13,656 nt of DNA from Rhodospirillales bacterium (GCA_016776705.1 JADHSW010000061.1:1-13656); one strand, 5' to 3'; counted from the first letter of the stretch, positions 1-7,111 are shown. Made by a program: numbers and translations. The notes: generated by a model from the sequence alone, not told the origin.

Positions 1-16
1 CCCCTCGGCTCCACCA
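1..16 (+). tRNA. 3' end of a tRNA, probably tRNA-Ala (partial)
   Basis: The window opens with an acceptor-stem 3' strand (positions 6-12), an A discriminator at 13 and an encoded CCA at 14-16. The strand CGGCTCC pairs with a 5' strand of the GGGGCCG type only if T10 makes a G-U pair. T10 corresponds to tRNA position 70, and G3-U70 is the classical alanine identity pair. The rest of the tRNA, including the anticodon, lies outside the window, so the amino acid is inferred. A terminator follows directly, which suggests a stand-alone tRNA gene and not the tRNA-Ala inside an rRNA operon. Confidence 0.7.
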
Positions 17-49
17 TCAAAACCCTCGCCCTAAAGGCGGGGGTTTTGA
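17..49 (+). terminator. Rho-independent terminator after the tRNA
   Basis: A hairpin with arms 18-30 and 36-48 has 13 pairs, one of them T-G, extended by T17-A49. The loop is the five bases 31-35. The 5' arm carries AAAACCC and the 3' arm GGGTTTT, so the U-run is part of the stem. It lies one base after the tRNA CCA end, as expected for termination of the tRNA transcript. Confidence 0.8.
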
Positions 50-90
50 CGTATTGGAATGTTTAAAATCAGGATATACCCCTGTCATAC

Positions 91-118
91 TTGTTTAAGT
101 TTTTGTCCCTATTATGCT
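91..118 (+). promoter_or_regulatory. Possible sigma-70 promoter for the pagL-like gene
   Basis: TTGTTT (91-96) and TATGCT (113-118) are separated by 16 bases in an AT-rich stretch between the tRNA terminator and the gene at 157. The predicted start of transcription near 125 leaves a leader of about 30 bases. The match is moderate and comes from inspection only. Confidence 0.35.
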
Positions 119-156
119 GTTCAGTTAAATTCTGATTTTTATTGCGGAGAAACCCT

Positions 157-693
157 TTGCGAATTTTTCTTTGGTTTATGATCGCCCTTTATGTATTGGC
201 CGTACCGCAATACGCGCCCGGTAATGAACTGGTGCATGAGATGAAAGTGGGCGTCCTGCACCACGATACGAACAATTTGTGGAGCAATTCCAGTCGCGAA
301 AGTGGCATCGACGCCAATGTTGAGCTGATTTTTAATGCCGCCACACCACTTTGGATAGGAGAAATTCGTCCGGCCATTGGGGCGACTGTCAATACCGCCG
401 GGGACACGTCAAAAGTTTACGGCGCTGCCAGATGGGAAACAACCATCGGTGACAATGGACTGTTTGCGATTGGCCTAGGTGGCGCCGTTCATAATGGGGA
501 AACGGCGTTAACCAGCACGGACAGAAAAGCCCTGGGATCAAAAGTCCTGTTCTATTTCCCCATTGAGGCCGGCTACAGGATTAACGAGCGCGACACTGTT
601 TCGTTATTTTTCGACCATGTTTCCAACGCCTGGCTGGCCTCGCCTAACGAAGGTATGGATACATTGGGTATCCGCTATGGCATTCGGTTCTAA
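157..693 (+). CDS. pagL: PagL-like lipid A 3-O-deacylase (acyloxyacyl hydrolase family), outer membrane
   Basis: This is probably an outer-membrane beta-barrel enzyme that removes the 3-O-linked acyl chain of lipid A. The protein has 178 residues from a TTG at 157, with a GGAGA ribosome site (146-150) six bases upstream. A TTG at 142 would add five residues but has no ribosome site. Residues 1-20 form a signal peptide. The C-terminus has the PagL signature: His154-x-Ser156-Asn-Ala, then Pro-Asn-x-Gly, ending in a terminal Phe typical of barrel proteins. In Pseudomonas PagL the catalytic residues are His126, Ser128 and Glu140. His and Ser are present here at the same spacing, but the Glu position holds Asp168. 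Length is close to that of the mature family. A small exported protein follows 23 bases later. The family call is good; activity and substrate are inferred. Confidence 0.8.
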   Translation: MRIFLWFMIALYVLAVPQYAPGNELVHEMKVGVLHHDTNNLWSNSSRESGIDANVELIFNAATPLWIGEIRPAIGATVNTAGDTSKVYGAARWETTIGDNGLFAIGLGGAVHNGETALTSTDRKALGSKVLFYFPIEAGYRINERDTVSLFFDHVSNAWLASPNEGMDTLGIRYGIRF

Positions 694-716
694 TTAACGT
701 TTAGGAGACCTTTTCA

Positions 717-1064
717 ATGCGACTTTCTCTTGTCTGTGCCGTTTTGGCCTCTATCGTTTTATCTGGTCCACCAGCCCAGGCCCTTGAAAGTTATCCCGCC
801 GACGTCACAGATCAATTCATGTCCTGGTGCAGTCGGGATCAAGGTCAACCCCAGACAATATGTTCATGTGCGCTAGGCAAGGCGGCACTGGAAATTCCTG
901 CCTCCGCCATGGCGTCTTTTTTGAGCGCAGCTGAAGGCGGCGGTATGGCGGCGACGGCGAGCGGGATCGGCGCAACAACGGTATCCATTTTTGCCACCTG
1001 TGCCAGCGCAGGTGGCTCTAGCGGCACGGCAGGCGGAAGTTTGCTAAAGTCCCTGGGACAATAA
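717..1064 (+). CDS. Small exported protein with conserved-looking cysteines, unknown function
   Basis: I do not recognise a named family. The protein has 115 residues, and an AGGAG ribosome site (703-707) lies nine bases before the ATG. Residues 1-22 form a signal peptide with a likely cut after Ala-Gln-Ala, so the mature protein should be periplasmic or surface exposed. The mature part has four cysteines: Cys38, the pair Cys49-x-Cys51, and Cys95. These could form two disulfides or bind a metal. The middle (about 52-75) is probably helical, and the C-terminus is rich in Gly, Ala and Ser. It starts 23 bases after the PagL-like gene on the same strand, so the two are probably co-transcribed. 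It ends 14 bases from the convergent TetR gene, with no clear terminator between them. Confidence 0.7.
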   Translation: MRLSLVCAVLASIVLSGPPAQALESYPADVTDQFMSWCSRDQGQPQTICSCALGKAALEIPASAMASFLSAAEGGGMAATASGIGATTVSIFATCASAGGSSGTAGGSLLKSLGQ

Positions 1065-1078
1065 GGCCTTCCTTTCGA

Positions 1079-1756
1079 CTACTTTTTCTTCGCCTTGTCA
1101 CCCTCGTAGATGGGCTTGTTCTTGATGCAGACCTCAAGCAGATGCAGCATTCCTTCCATAGATAAATTGTGGATATGCTTCTGGACTGGCCTGGAATAAT
1201 TCATTTCAAGGTTAACCAACGCCATGTCCCATTCCAGAAGCACCGCCGCAACCGCCCTCGCCCGCTCTGCCGGACTGTCCGGTGAGAAATGACGGATATA
1301 GCCGACAATTCTTTTGACCCCCCAGGCCTGATACTCATGCTCAAATTCGTGAAGGTATTTATACACCCCGACGGCCTGGGTAAGGCGGGATTCCAACTCT
1401 GCTGAGAAACCAACATCGGCAAGACCGCTGAGGAATTCGATGAAGAAAGGCCGCCAGTCTTTCGCTTCCGACATATTTTGGTCGGCGCGATGAAAAACTT
1501 CCCTGGAAACGCGAACCCACTCTTCATACAGGGCATAAACGATGGATTGCTTGTTAGGAAAAAACTGGTACAGGGTGGCAATATTGACCTTTGCACTGGC
1601 CGCTATGCGCCGGGTCGTAAGCTTTTCGACGCCATGCTCAATCAATAGATCCGCCGATGCTTTCATGATCCGGGCAACCGATTCTCGCGAGCGGTCCTGA
1701 TTAGGATCACGTCTCTTTTGCAGATGTTGCGGTGGGTTGGGTTGTTTGCCAGTCAT
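1079..1756 (-). CDS. TetR/AcrR family transcriptional regulator
   Basis: This 225-residue protein has a typical N-terminal TetR DNA-binding domain. A helix of about residues 25-42 leads to a helix-turn-helix at about 45-67, containing LTTRRIAASA and ATLYQFFPNK, followed by the usual helix. The C-terminal ligand and dimer domain (about 85-210) is too variable to name an inducer. The tail is lysine-rich (KAKKK). The ATG at 1756 has a GGAAAA stretch as a weak ribosome site. The gene starts 32 bases after the Gfo/Idh stop on the same strand, so it may be the last gene of the sugar cassette or a separate unit. I see no clear TetR palindrome in the 32-base gap. The target is unknown. Confidence 0.85.
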   Translation of the reverse strand: MTGKQPNPPQHLQKRRDPNQDRSRESVARIMKASADLLIEHGVEKLTTRRIAASAKVNIATLYQFFPNKQSIVYALYEEWVRVSREVFHRADQNMSEAKDWRPFFIEFLSGLADVGFSAELESRLTQAVGVYKYLHEFEHEYQAWGVKRIVGYIRHFSPDSPAERARAVAAVLLEWDMALVNLEMNYSRPVQKHIHNLSMEGMLHLLEVCIKNKPIYEGDKAKKK

Positions 1757-1788
1757 AGTGTTTTCCGGTTGCCATTCCGTTCGTTTTA

Positions 1789-2751
1789 TCAGTGTCCAGA
1801 GGACTCATTCAACGATTGCTGGCAGTTATAAAGCACGTCGACCACGTCCACGCCTAGCCTTAGACCACTAATATCCATATCCCCCTTTGTGATGGCTGCC
1901 GCAAAATCGAACAACACCTGATCAAGCGGCAAGGTATCTGGAACATTGATCACTTCGGTTTTTTCGGGGCTGCAATTTGCATCGTCTACTCTGGGCTCCC
2001 TGACCAGGACATCTGCGCCGACATCATCATAAATCAGGGTTTCACGATCATGGTGGACGGCAAAAAATCTTTTTTTCTCATCAAGAAGGTTGCTCAGTTC
2101 GATGTCGGCTTTGACGCCTCCGGCAAAGACCAGTTGAATGGCGATTGCCTCGCCCGGCCCTTCGTTCGTTACCCGCTTTTCCTTTAGTCGCACCGATACG
2201 GTTTCAGGTTTTTCCCCCAGCAAGTCGAGACAAAGGGCGGCTTCATGGGAGCCACGATCCCACAACATTGGCGTATCCTCACGAAACGGTCCCCAGTCAC
2301 CGGCACCGCTGCGCATCGCATGCACAGGCCCCATACCCAGGCCAACATTTTTCATCATCCTGTAGGCCGGATGATAAAGATGAATATGATCCACATGAAC
2401 GATGGCATTGCGCTTTTCGGCAAAATCCTGCAATACGCGGGCTTCGTCCCTATCCAAAGTCAGGGGCTTTTCTATCAGCACCGGGTTTCCGGCATCAATT
2501 GCTGCATGGGCCATTTCAAAATGTACCGCAGGAGGTGTGGCGATGATGACGCCATCCAGATCATCCGCCCAGGCAACGACCCGCCAGTCCTCACTGATGG
2601 TGCATGCATCGTTCACCAGCGTGCGGCTGTCCGGGTTGGAACTGGCCAGGCGAACAAGCGCGAAACCAGCTAACCTGGAAATTGTTTTGATATAGTTACG
2701 GCCCCAGCGGCCAGCCCCTATCAGTCCAAGCCTGATGGGTCCGCCATTCAT
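1789..2751 (-). CDS. Gfo/Idh/MocA family NAD(P)-dependent sugar oxidoreductase
   Basis: This is a 320-residue Rossmann-fold dehydrogenase that probably oxidises or reduces a nucleotide-linked sugar. The N-terminal dinucleotide-binding motif is GLIGAGRWG (residues 9-17). The Glu-Lys-Pro motif of the family is at 94-96. The usual active-site Asp and His are at about 166 and 170, in WDRGSH. Length is normal for the family, and no signal peptide is present. Its ATG lies three bases after the TAG stop of the epimerase gene, so translation is probably coupled. As the last biosynthetic gene of the cassette, it most likely reduces or oxidises a keto-sugar made by the upstream enzymes. The exact substrate and cofactor cannot be read from the sequence. 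Confidence 0.85.
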   Translation of the reverse strand: MNGGPIRLGLIGAGRWGRNYIKTISRLAGFALVRLASSNPDSRTLVNDACTISEDWRVVAWADDLDGVIIATPPAVHFEMAHAAIDAGNPVLIEKPLTLDRDEARVLQDFAEKRNAIVHVDHIHLYHPAYRMMKNVGLGMGPVHAMRSGAGDWGPFREDTPMLWDRGSHEAALCLDLLGEKPETVSVRLKEKRVTNEGPGEAIAIQLVFAGGVKADIELSNLLDEKKRFFAVHHDRETLIYDDVGADVLVREPRVDDANCSPEKTEVINVPDTLPLDQVLFDFAAAITKGDMDISGLRLGVDVVDVLYNCQQSLNESSGH

Positions 2752-2754
2752 AGG

Positions 2755-3816
2755 CTACTGCACGCCTGTATAGACTTCGTCGGCCCAATCGAGGAAACGC
2801 TTCAGGCCCTCATCCAGATCAATGTTGGGCTCGAACTCCAGCTGCAGCTTTGCCTTGCGAATGTCGGGCGCACGGCGGTTGGGTTCGTCCGCCGGGTAGC
2901 TGTCCGGGTATTCGACGATGTTGTAGTCGACCTTGCCCTTTGACAGGGCCTCGATCCGCTTCACCAGTTCGACCATCGATATCTCCGGCTTCGGATTGCC
3001 GATGTTGTAGGCCTCGCCGGGGACACCCTTCAGGATCACCCGCAGGAAGCCGACCATGGCGTCGGTGATGTAACAGAAGGTACGCGTCTGATCGCCACTG
3101 CCGTACACATTCAAAGGCTGGCCCGCCTTGATGCGACTGGCGAAGTTGGGCAGCACCCGGTAATCGGTTTCCTGCATGCCGGGGCCGAACACATTAAACG
3201 GGCGAATAGTGTTGGTCTTGGTGCCGTTGGTGGTGTGGTAGATATAACAAAGCGTCTCGCCGACACGTTTGGATTCGTCGTAACAGGCCCGTGGCCCCTG
3301 GCATGATACATTGCCGCGATAACTTTCTGCCATGGGAACGTGCTTGGGGTCGGGATCGCCGTAGATTTCACTCGAGGAGAAAAATACGAAACGCGCCCCA
3401 TGGGCATCGGCCAGTTCAAGCATCCGGCGGGTACCGGTAATGGCGACCTCAAGGGTCTGAAGCGGATAGGCCCGGTAATAATAGGGGGAGGCAATTCCGG
3501 CAGCGTGGATGACGTAATCCAGCCGCCCTTCCCAGTCAAAAGGCTGGGTGACATCGTGATTGACGAATCGCACGTTGTCCAACTCGGGGATTTCAGATCC
3601 CTCCTTGCCCGCCGTAATCAGATTGTCCAGCGCCACCAGTTTGACAGGTTCGTCCAGTATCGTTTCATTCAGTTTGGCGAAGATTTCCATGAAATAGCGA
3701 CCAAGAAAACCGCGACCCCCCGTTAGCAGCACCGTCTTGCCGGCAAAATCCTGAGCCGGTTTGGCCAGACGCTGGCAGATTTCTTCGATATCAGATTCTA
3801 GGAGAAATTCGGTCAT
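2755..3816 (-). CDS. NAD-dependent epimerase/dehydratase, UDP-glucuronate decarboxylase (UXS)-like
   Basis: This is an extended short-chain dehydrogenase acting on a nucleotide sugar. Counting from the ATG at 3816 (353 residues), the NAD motif GGRGFLG is at about 33-39. The catalytic Tyr179-x3-Lys183 is in CYDESKRVGETL. The stretch SSSEIYGDP resembles UDP-xylose synthase more than rhamnose-pathway dehydratases, as do ESYRGNV, RPFNVFGPGM and GDQTRTFCYI. UXS enzymes form a 4-keto intermediate, which would suit a partner C-methyltransferase. An alternative TTG start at 3828 adds four residues, but AAGG lies only one base before it. For the ATG, the same AAGG is 13 bases away, so neither start is ideal. 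The gene lies 21 bases after the methyltransferase stop. The family call is firm; the precise reaction is inferred. Confidence 0.85.
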   Translation of the reverse strand: MTEFLLESDIEEICQRLAKPAQDFAGKTVLLTGGRGFLGRYFMEIFAKLNETILDEPVKLVALDNLITAGKEGSEIPELDNVRFVNHDVTQPFDWEGRLDYVIHAAGIASPYYYRAYPLQTLEVAITGTRRMLELADAHGARFVFFSSSEIYGDPDPKHVPMAESYRGNVSCQGPRACYDESKRVGETLCYIYHTTNGTKTNTIRPFNVFGPGMQETDYRVLPNFASRIKAGQPLNVYGSGDQTRTFCYITDAMVGFLRVILKGVPGEAYNIGNPKPEISMVELVKRIEALSKGKVDYNIVEYPDSYPADEPNRRAPDIRKAKLQLEFEPNIDLDEGLKRFLDWADEVYTGVQ

Positions 3817-3837
3817 GGGAAAATTCAAACCTTCGCT

Positions 3838-5082
3838 TTAATAAATTTCTACGGTTGGCAAGGGGACAATAAAGCAACCACCGGAGTCCAGAAAAGACTT
3901 GTGCTTTTCCATTATCGGGGCGGCGAAATTCCAGGCCAAAATAACAATATCGTCAGGCTTTCTATCGTAAATCGCCGACGAAGGCACCACCGGAATGTGC
4001 ATGCCCGGTGAATACAGTCCCTGCTTCAAGGGGCTGTCATCGACGATAAAATCAATCACGTCATCGCCGATACCAAAATGATACATCAAAGTCGTCGCCT
4101 TGGCAGGCGCACCAAACGCCGCAATGGAGCGACCCTGAGACTTTTTATCTCTGAGCAGGGTCGAGAGCTCACCCTTCAGGGTCTCAATCCTGGCGCCGAA
4201 ATCACGATACGTTTCGGCCCTATCCAGGCCCATCTTGTTTTCAAGGTCCATAAGGGCTCTTACAGAAGCGGCTACCTGTCTTGCGCCGCCTTTCTTTTGT
4301 GCAATTGCCCGCAGGCTGCCACCGTGCGAGGAAACCCGCTCAGCGCCAATAAGCTCCATGTCGTGAGCGTCCATGAACGACACCAGCGGTCCAACGGCGT
4401 GATAGGCCAAATGCTCGTGGTAGATGGTATCAAACAGGGTGTCTTCGAAAACATCGACAAGGTAGGAGACTTCGAAAACAAAGACGCCATCATCGGCAAG
4501 CAGGGCTCTGATCCCATCCAGCACTCCGCCAAGATCATCGATATGGGCAAAAACATTATTGGCGGTTATGACGCCGGCTGCGCCGTGATCGGACCGGATT
4601 TGCTTCGCCATCGTGTCAGAAAAGAAACCGGTTATGGTTTCGATGCCCCCGGCGCTTGCCTGCGCCGCAATATCCTTTGCCGGATCAACACCCAGGACCC
4701 GGTGTCCGGCCTTCTTGAAGGTCTTCAACAGGGTTCCGTCATTGGAGCCGATATCGAACACCAGGGAGCCCGCCTCAGGGCCGTACTGGTCGATGACAAA
4801 GGCGGCATAGTCATCAAAATGTTTGACAAATACCGGCGAGGTTCCGGAAACGTATACATAATTTTCAAACAAAACAGCCGGGTCAACCACATCGAGAAGC
4901 TGCACATGATGGCAGTCCTCACAAAAGAAAATATCCAGCGGGAATGTCTGCTGCGTCTGTGAAAGCCGGTCTTTCGAAACGAACGCGTTGGCTGGCGGCG
5001 TGGGAGCAAGCGACAGCACCTGCGACAGGTGCGTGCCAGCGCACAAACGGCAAGTGGTTCTACGGTGACAGGCGTCGTCCAT
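3838..5082 (-). CDS. Class I SAM-dependent C-methyltransferase of the TylC3/NovU type
   Basis: This 414-residue protein has the three-part layout of sugar C-methyltransferases. An N-terminal zinc-binding segment has cysteine pairs Cys11/Cys14 and Cys54/Cys57. A central Rossmann SAM domain has motif I VFDIGSNDGT at about 108-117. A C-terminal part carries the family patterns YHEHLAYH and FGAPAKATTLMYHFGI. Characterised members add a methyl group to a carbon of a keto-deoxysugar bound to a nucleotide. The ATG at 5082 is three bases after the cupin stop, so the two genes are probably translated together. Methylation of a keto-sugar made by the neighbouring epimerase/dehydratase is the natural reading. 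Its true acceptor is unknown. Confidence 0.88.
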   Translation of the reverse strand: MDDACHRRTTCRLCAGTHLSQVLSLAPTPPANAFVSKDRLSQTQQTFPLDIFFCEDCHHVQLLDVVDPAVLFENYVYVSGTSPVFVKHFDDYAAFVIDQYGPEAGSLVFDIGSNDGTLLKTFKKAGHRVLGVDPAKDIAAQASAGGIETITGFFSDTMAKQIRSDHGAAGVITANNVFAHIDDLGGVLDGIRALLADDGVFVFEVSYLVDVFEDTLFDTIYHEHLAYHAVGPLVSFMDAHDMELIGAERVSSHGGSLRAIAQKKGGARQVAASVRALMDLENKMGLDRAETYRDFGARIETLKGELSTLLRDKKSQGRSIAAFGAPAKATTLMYHFGIGDDVIDFIVDDSPLKQGLYSPGMHIPVVPSSAIYDRKPDDIVILAWNFAAPIMEKHKSFLDSGGCFIVPLPTVEIY

Positions 5083-5085
5083 TAA

Positions 5086-5556
5086 TCAGGCTTCATCATC
5101 CGGATGCCACGAGATCGACCCCGCATCATCCAGCATATCAACCCGCACCACATCGGCTTCATAGGTCGCCTGGTCACGAGGATTGCGCGACAGGGTCAGG
5201 AACACCGTGTCTTCGGGAAACTTCATGCCATGATCGACCATGGGTGGCGTGAAAGCCATCTGGCCTTCCTTGACCAGCAGCATTTCCGGCTCTTCCGTAC
5301 TGCCCGTGGGGCGATGGTAATATTCGATGGTTCCGGAAATCACATAACAGTAATGCCAGTCGGTCTTGTGATAGTGATTGGCCCGAAGAGAGCCCTTTTT
5401 CGATTCGATCATCACCGCGGATTTCATCATTCGGTCGACCAGTGGTTGAATGGCGCCGCGATCGTCAACGAACGGTTTTTCCAGGCCAACAATGGTTTCG
5501 TCGGGCCAGCTCATTTTTTCTTCTTCAGTGACGGGATCAATATCGGGTTCAGACAT
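5086..5556 (-). CDS. Cupin-domain protein of a sugar-modification cassette
   Basis: This 156-residue protein has one cupin beta-barrel covering about residues 40-130. The stretch RANHYHKTDWHYCYVISG (about 58-75) carries three histidines of a possible metal site. A second motif, PPMVDHGMKF, supplies another His. The overall pattern resembles sugar epimerase/isomerase cupins and WxcM/FdtA-type proteins, but I cannot choose among these. The first 20 residues are acidic. The ATG at 5556 is 15 bases after the glycosyltransferase stop, with AAGGAA as the ribosome site, and the next gene follows within three bases. It may isomerise or epimerise the keto-sugar intermediate. That role is inferred from the neighbours. 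Confidence 0.8.
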   Translation of the reverse strand: MSEPDIDPVTEEEKMSWPDETIVGLEKPFVDDRGAIQPLVDRMMKSAVMIESKKGSLRANHYHKTDWHYCYVISGTIEYYHRPTGSTEEPEMLLVKEGQMAFTPPMVDHGMKFPEDTVFLTLSRNPRDQATYEADVVRVDMLDDAGSISWHPDDEA

Positions 5557-5571
5557 TAATTAAGGTTCCTT

Positions 5572-6267
5572 TTAACGGCTCAGTCTTTTTGTCAGCATGG
5601 TCCAGAGGACGGGAATGACATGGTGGGCACGAATCTTTTTACCTTCCTCATAGGTGCGCCCGTAGTAACTGATGGGCACCTCGAAATAGCCCTTTCCAGC
5701 CGCTACGGCGGAAGTCAAAATTTCCGCATGTTGATCCCAGCCTTGTGTCTTTAAAGCACTGACATCCACGAGGGAGCGGCGGTACAGCAGGTAACAGGAA
5801 TAAACGTCCGTAAACGTGGTGTTGTTCAGGATGTTAAAAATCAATGTAATCATCCAGTTGCCAACTTTGTGCCAGAAATAGGACACCCGCGTGATTGGCG
5901 ATCCGACCATGCGGCTGCCCATGACAACGTCCGCATTAAAGCGCTTGACCGGTTCCAGCATCCGGGCGTAATCGGCCGGGTCATATTCCAGATCGGCGTC
6001 CTGGAAAAGAATGTAGTCGCCTGTCGCCTGCTTCAGACCAGCGACCACCGCCGCCCCTTTGCCACCGTTTTGCGGTTGACGGATCAGGGTGGAATACAGT
6101 TCCGGGTGTGCCTCAAGCAAATCGACCGTCTTGTCCTTGGAGCCGTCATCAATGACGATTGTCTCGAACTGGACCCCATCAACCTTTTGTTCAGCTACCT
6201 TTCCAAGAAGTTCAAGGATCGTCGCCTGCTCATTATAGGCGGGAATGATAATGCTGAGTTTGATCAT
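5572..6267 (-). CDS. Family 2 glycosyltransferase (polyprenyl-phosphate glycosyltransferase-like)
   Basis: This 231-residue GT-A fold enzyme starts at ATG 6267. It has the N-terminal SIIIPAYNE motif, DDGSKDKT (about 40-47) and the metal-binding Asp90-Ala-Asp92 in QDADLEYDP. This is the pattern of dolichol-phosphate mannose synthase and related enzymes that load sugar from a nucleotide onto a lipid phosphate. A hydrophobic stretch at about 135-150 could touch the membrane, but the C-terminal two-helix anchor seen in some relatives is absent. It is the first gene of the sugar cassette, with the cupin gene 15 bases downstream. It may transfer the sugar made by the cassette to a lipid carrier or a glycan; the donor and acceptor are not known. 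Confidence 0.87.
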   Translation of the reverse strand: MIKLSIIIPAYNEQATILELLGKVAEQKVDGVQFETIVIDDGSKDKTVDLLEAHPELYSTLIRQPQNGGKGAAVVAGLKQATGDYILFQDADLEYDPADYARMLEPVKRFNADVVMGSRMVGSPITRVSYFWHKVGNWMITLIFNILNNTTFTDVYSCYLLYRRSLVDVSALKTQGWDQHAEILTSAVAAGKGYFEVPISYYGRTYEEGKKIRAHHVIPVLWTMLTKRLSR

Positions 6268-6302
6268 TTACTGGAAGTCACCTGAAGGGGGGAATATGTG
6301 TC

Positions 6303-6328
6303 GCTGATCGATAAACGAGCAGATCAGC
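6303..6328. repeat. Inverted repeat in the leader of the sugar cassette
   Basis: Perfect 7-base arms GCTGATC (6303-6309) and GATCAGC (6322-6328) are separated by 12 bases, 36-61 bases before the glycosyltransferase ATG. It may be an operator or a leader hairpin. There is no U-run, so it does not look like a terminator. I found no convincing sigma-70 promoter in the surrounding 6268-6404 region. Confidence 0.45.
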
Positions 6329-6404
6329 CAAATTATCCCCATCTATTAACCTGAAATGACCTTTCGGGAAAGCACAATTCCCTTTCAGCCTTTTATGTAA
6401 CTTT

Positions 6405-6440
6405 AAAAAAGGGCCAGACCAAACTGGCCTGACCCTTTTT
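6405..6440 (-). terminator. Rho-independent terminator of the peroxiredoxin gene
   Basis: A hairpin with arms 6411-6420 and 6426-6435 is flanked by an A-run (6405-6410) and a T-run (6436-6440). Read on the plus strand it has two A-C mismatches (6414/6432 and 6418/6428). Read as RNA from the minus strand both become G-U pairs, giving an unbroken stem followed by six U. The direction is therefore minus, and it lies 23 bases after the peroxiredoxin stop codon. Confidence 0.85.
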
Positions 6441-6463
6441 CCTTGAATAATGATGCACCGAAA

Positions 6464-7009
6464 TCAGGCGGATAACGCCTTGGGGTAATGGCTTTCTAGA
6501 TATCCAAGCATGGTATCGGCGTCAGAAACTTCGAAAGGATCGTTTCCAACATTGTCGTCGAAGCCGTCCTCGACAAACATTTTTACGATCTCGCCGTTGT
6601 CTACCAGCATGGAGTAACGCCAGCTGCGTGCGCCAAAGCCCAGATTTTCCTTATTGACCAGCATCCCCATTTTGCGGGTGAATTCTGCATTTCCATCAGG
6701 CAGCAGGAAAACGTTTTCCGCTTTCTGGCTCAGGCCCCACTGGTACATGACGAAGGCGTCATTGACAGACAGGCAGACGACTTGATCAACGCCCTGCGCC
6801 TTGAAATTACCGTGTAGTTCTTCATATCGCGGCAAATGCGAGGTCGAGCAAGTCGGGGTGAATGCGCCGGGAAGGGCGAAAAGAACAACCCGCTTGCCTT
6901 TGAAAATATCATCACTGGTCAATTCCTTCCATTCGAATGGATTGTCGCCTTTGATGGTTTCGTTGCGAACGCGGGTTTTGAATGTTGCATTGGGTACCTG
7001 GTTCTTCAT
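6464..7009 (-). CDS. Prx5-type peroxiredoxin (AhpC/TSA superfamily, redoxin)
   Basis: This is a cytosolic thiol peroxidase that reduces hydrogen peroxide and organic peroxides. The 181-residue protein starts at ATG 7009, with AAGGAG (7023-7018) eight bases upstream. A longer frame from ATG 7066 is less likely because that codon falls inside the predicted -10 box. The peroxidatic Cys54 lies in PGAFTPTCSTSHLP, the Prx5 hallmark. A second cysteine, Cys79, in QVVCLSVNDAF, is common in bacterial members and need not be a resolving residue. The stretch GFGARSWRYSMLVDNG is also typical. The gene is divergent from oxyR and ends at a strong terminator, so it is a single-gene transcript. Regulation by OxyR is inferred from the shared intergenic palindrome. 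Confidence 0.92.
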   Translation of the reverse strand: MKNQVPNATFKTRVRNETIKGDNPFEWKELTSDDIFKGKRVVLFALPGAFTPTCSTSHLPRYEELHGNFKAQGVDQVVCLSVNDAFVMYQWGLSQKAENVFLLPDGNAEFTRKMGMLVNKENLGFGARSWRYSMLVDNGEIVKMFVEDGFDDNVGNDPFEVSDADTMLGYLESHYPKALSA

Positions 7010-7061
7010 GTTTCCGTCTCCTTGAATTTCAATGGCCGACCGTCCGGCCCTGTACAAGGAC

Positions 7062-7090
7062 AACATAGGAAGAAAAAATCAATTGGTAAA
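7062..7090 (-). promoter_or_regulatory. Predicted peroxiredoxin promoter
   Basis: On the minus strand, TTTACC (7090-7085) and TATGTT (7067-7062) are separated by 17 bases. Each box matches the consensus at four of six bases, which suits a promoter that needs an activator. The predicted start of transcription near 7055 places the centre of the palindrome at 7107-7133 about 65 bases upstream. That is the usual position of a LysR-type activator site. Confidence 0.5.
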
Positions 7091-7111
7091 ACAAGTTAAT
7101 TTACTTATATT
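7083..7111 (+). promoter_or_regulatory. Predicted oxyR promoter
   Basis: TTGGTA (7083-7088) and TATATT (7106-7111) are separated by 17 bases. The -35 region overlaps that of the divergent peroxiredoxin promoter. The -10 box and the expected start of transcription lie inside the OxyR-type palindrome, which would allow autorepression. Confidence 0.5.

Noticed and set aside
1..156. A tRNA end next to a PagL-like gene as a possible integration site of a genomic island
   Set aside because: There is no integrase, no direct repeat of the tRNA end elsewhere in the window, and the neighbouring genes look like ordinary chromosomal ones.
1012..1026. GGTGGCTCTAGCGGC stretch near the end of the small exported gene as a repeat
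   Set aside because: It only encodes the Gly/Ser-rich tail and has no second copy.
4078..4962. A 294-codon open frame on the plus strand opposite the C-methyltransferase gene
   Set aside because: The minus-strand frame has clear domain motifs over its whole length. The plus-strand frame has no recognisable motif or ribosome site and looks like an antisense shadow.
7010..7066. A 19-residue N-terminal extension of the peroxiredoxin from ATG 7066
   Set aside because: A strong ribosome site serves ATG 7009, family members start there, and ATG 7066 falls within the predicted -10 box.
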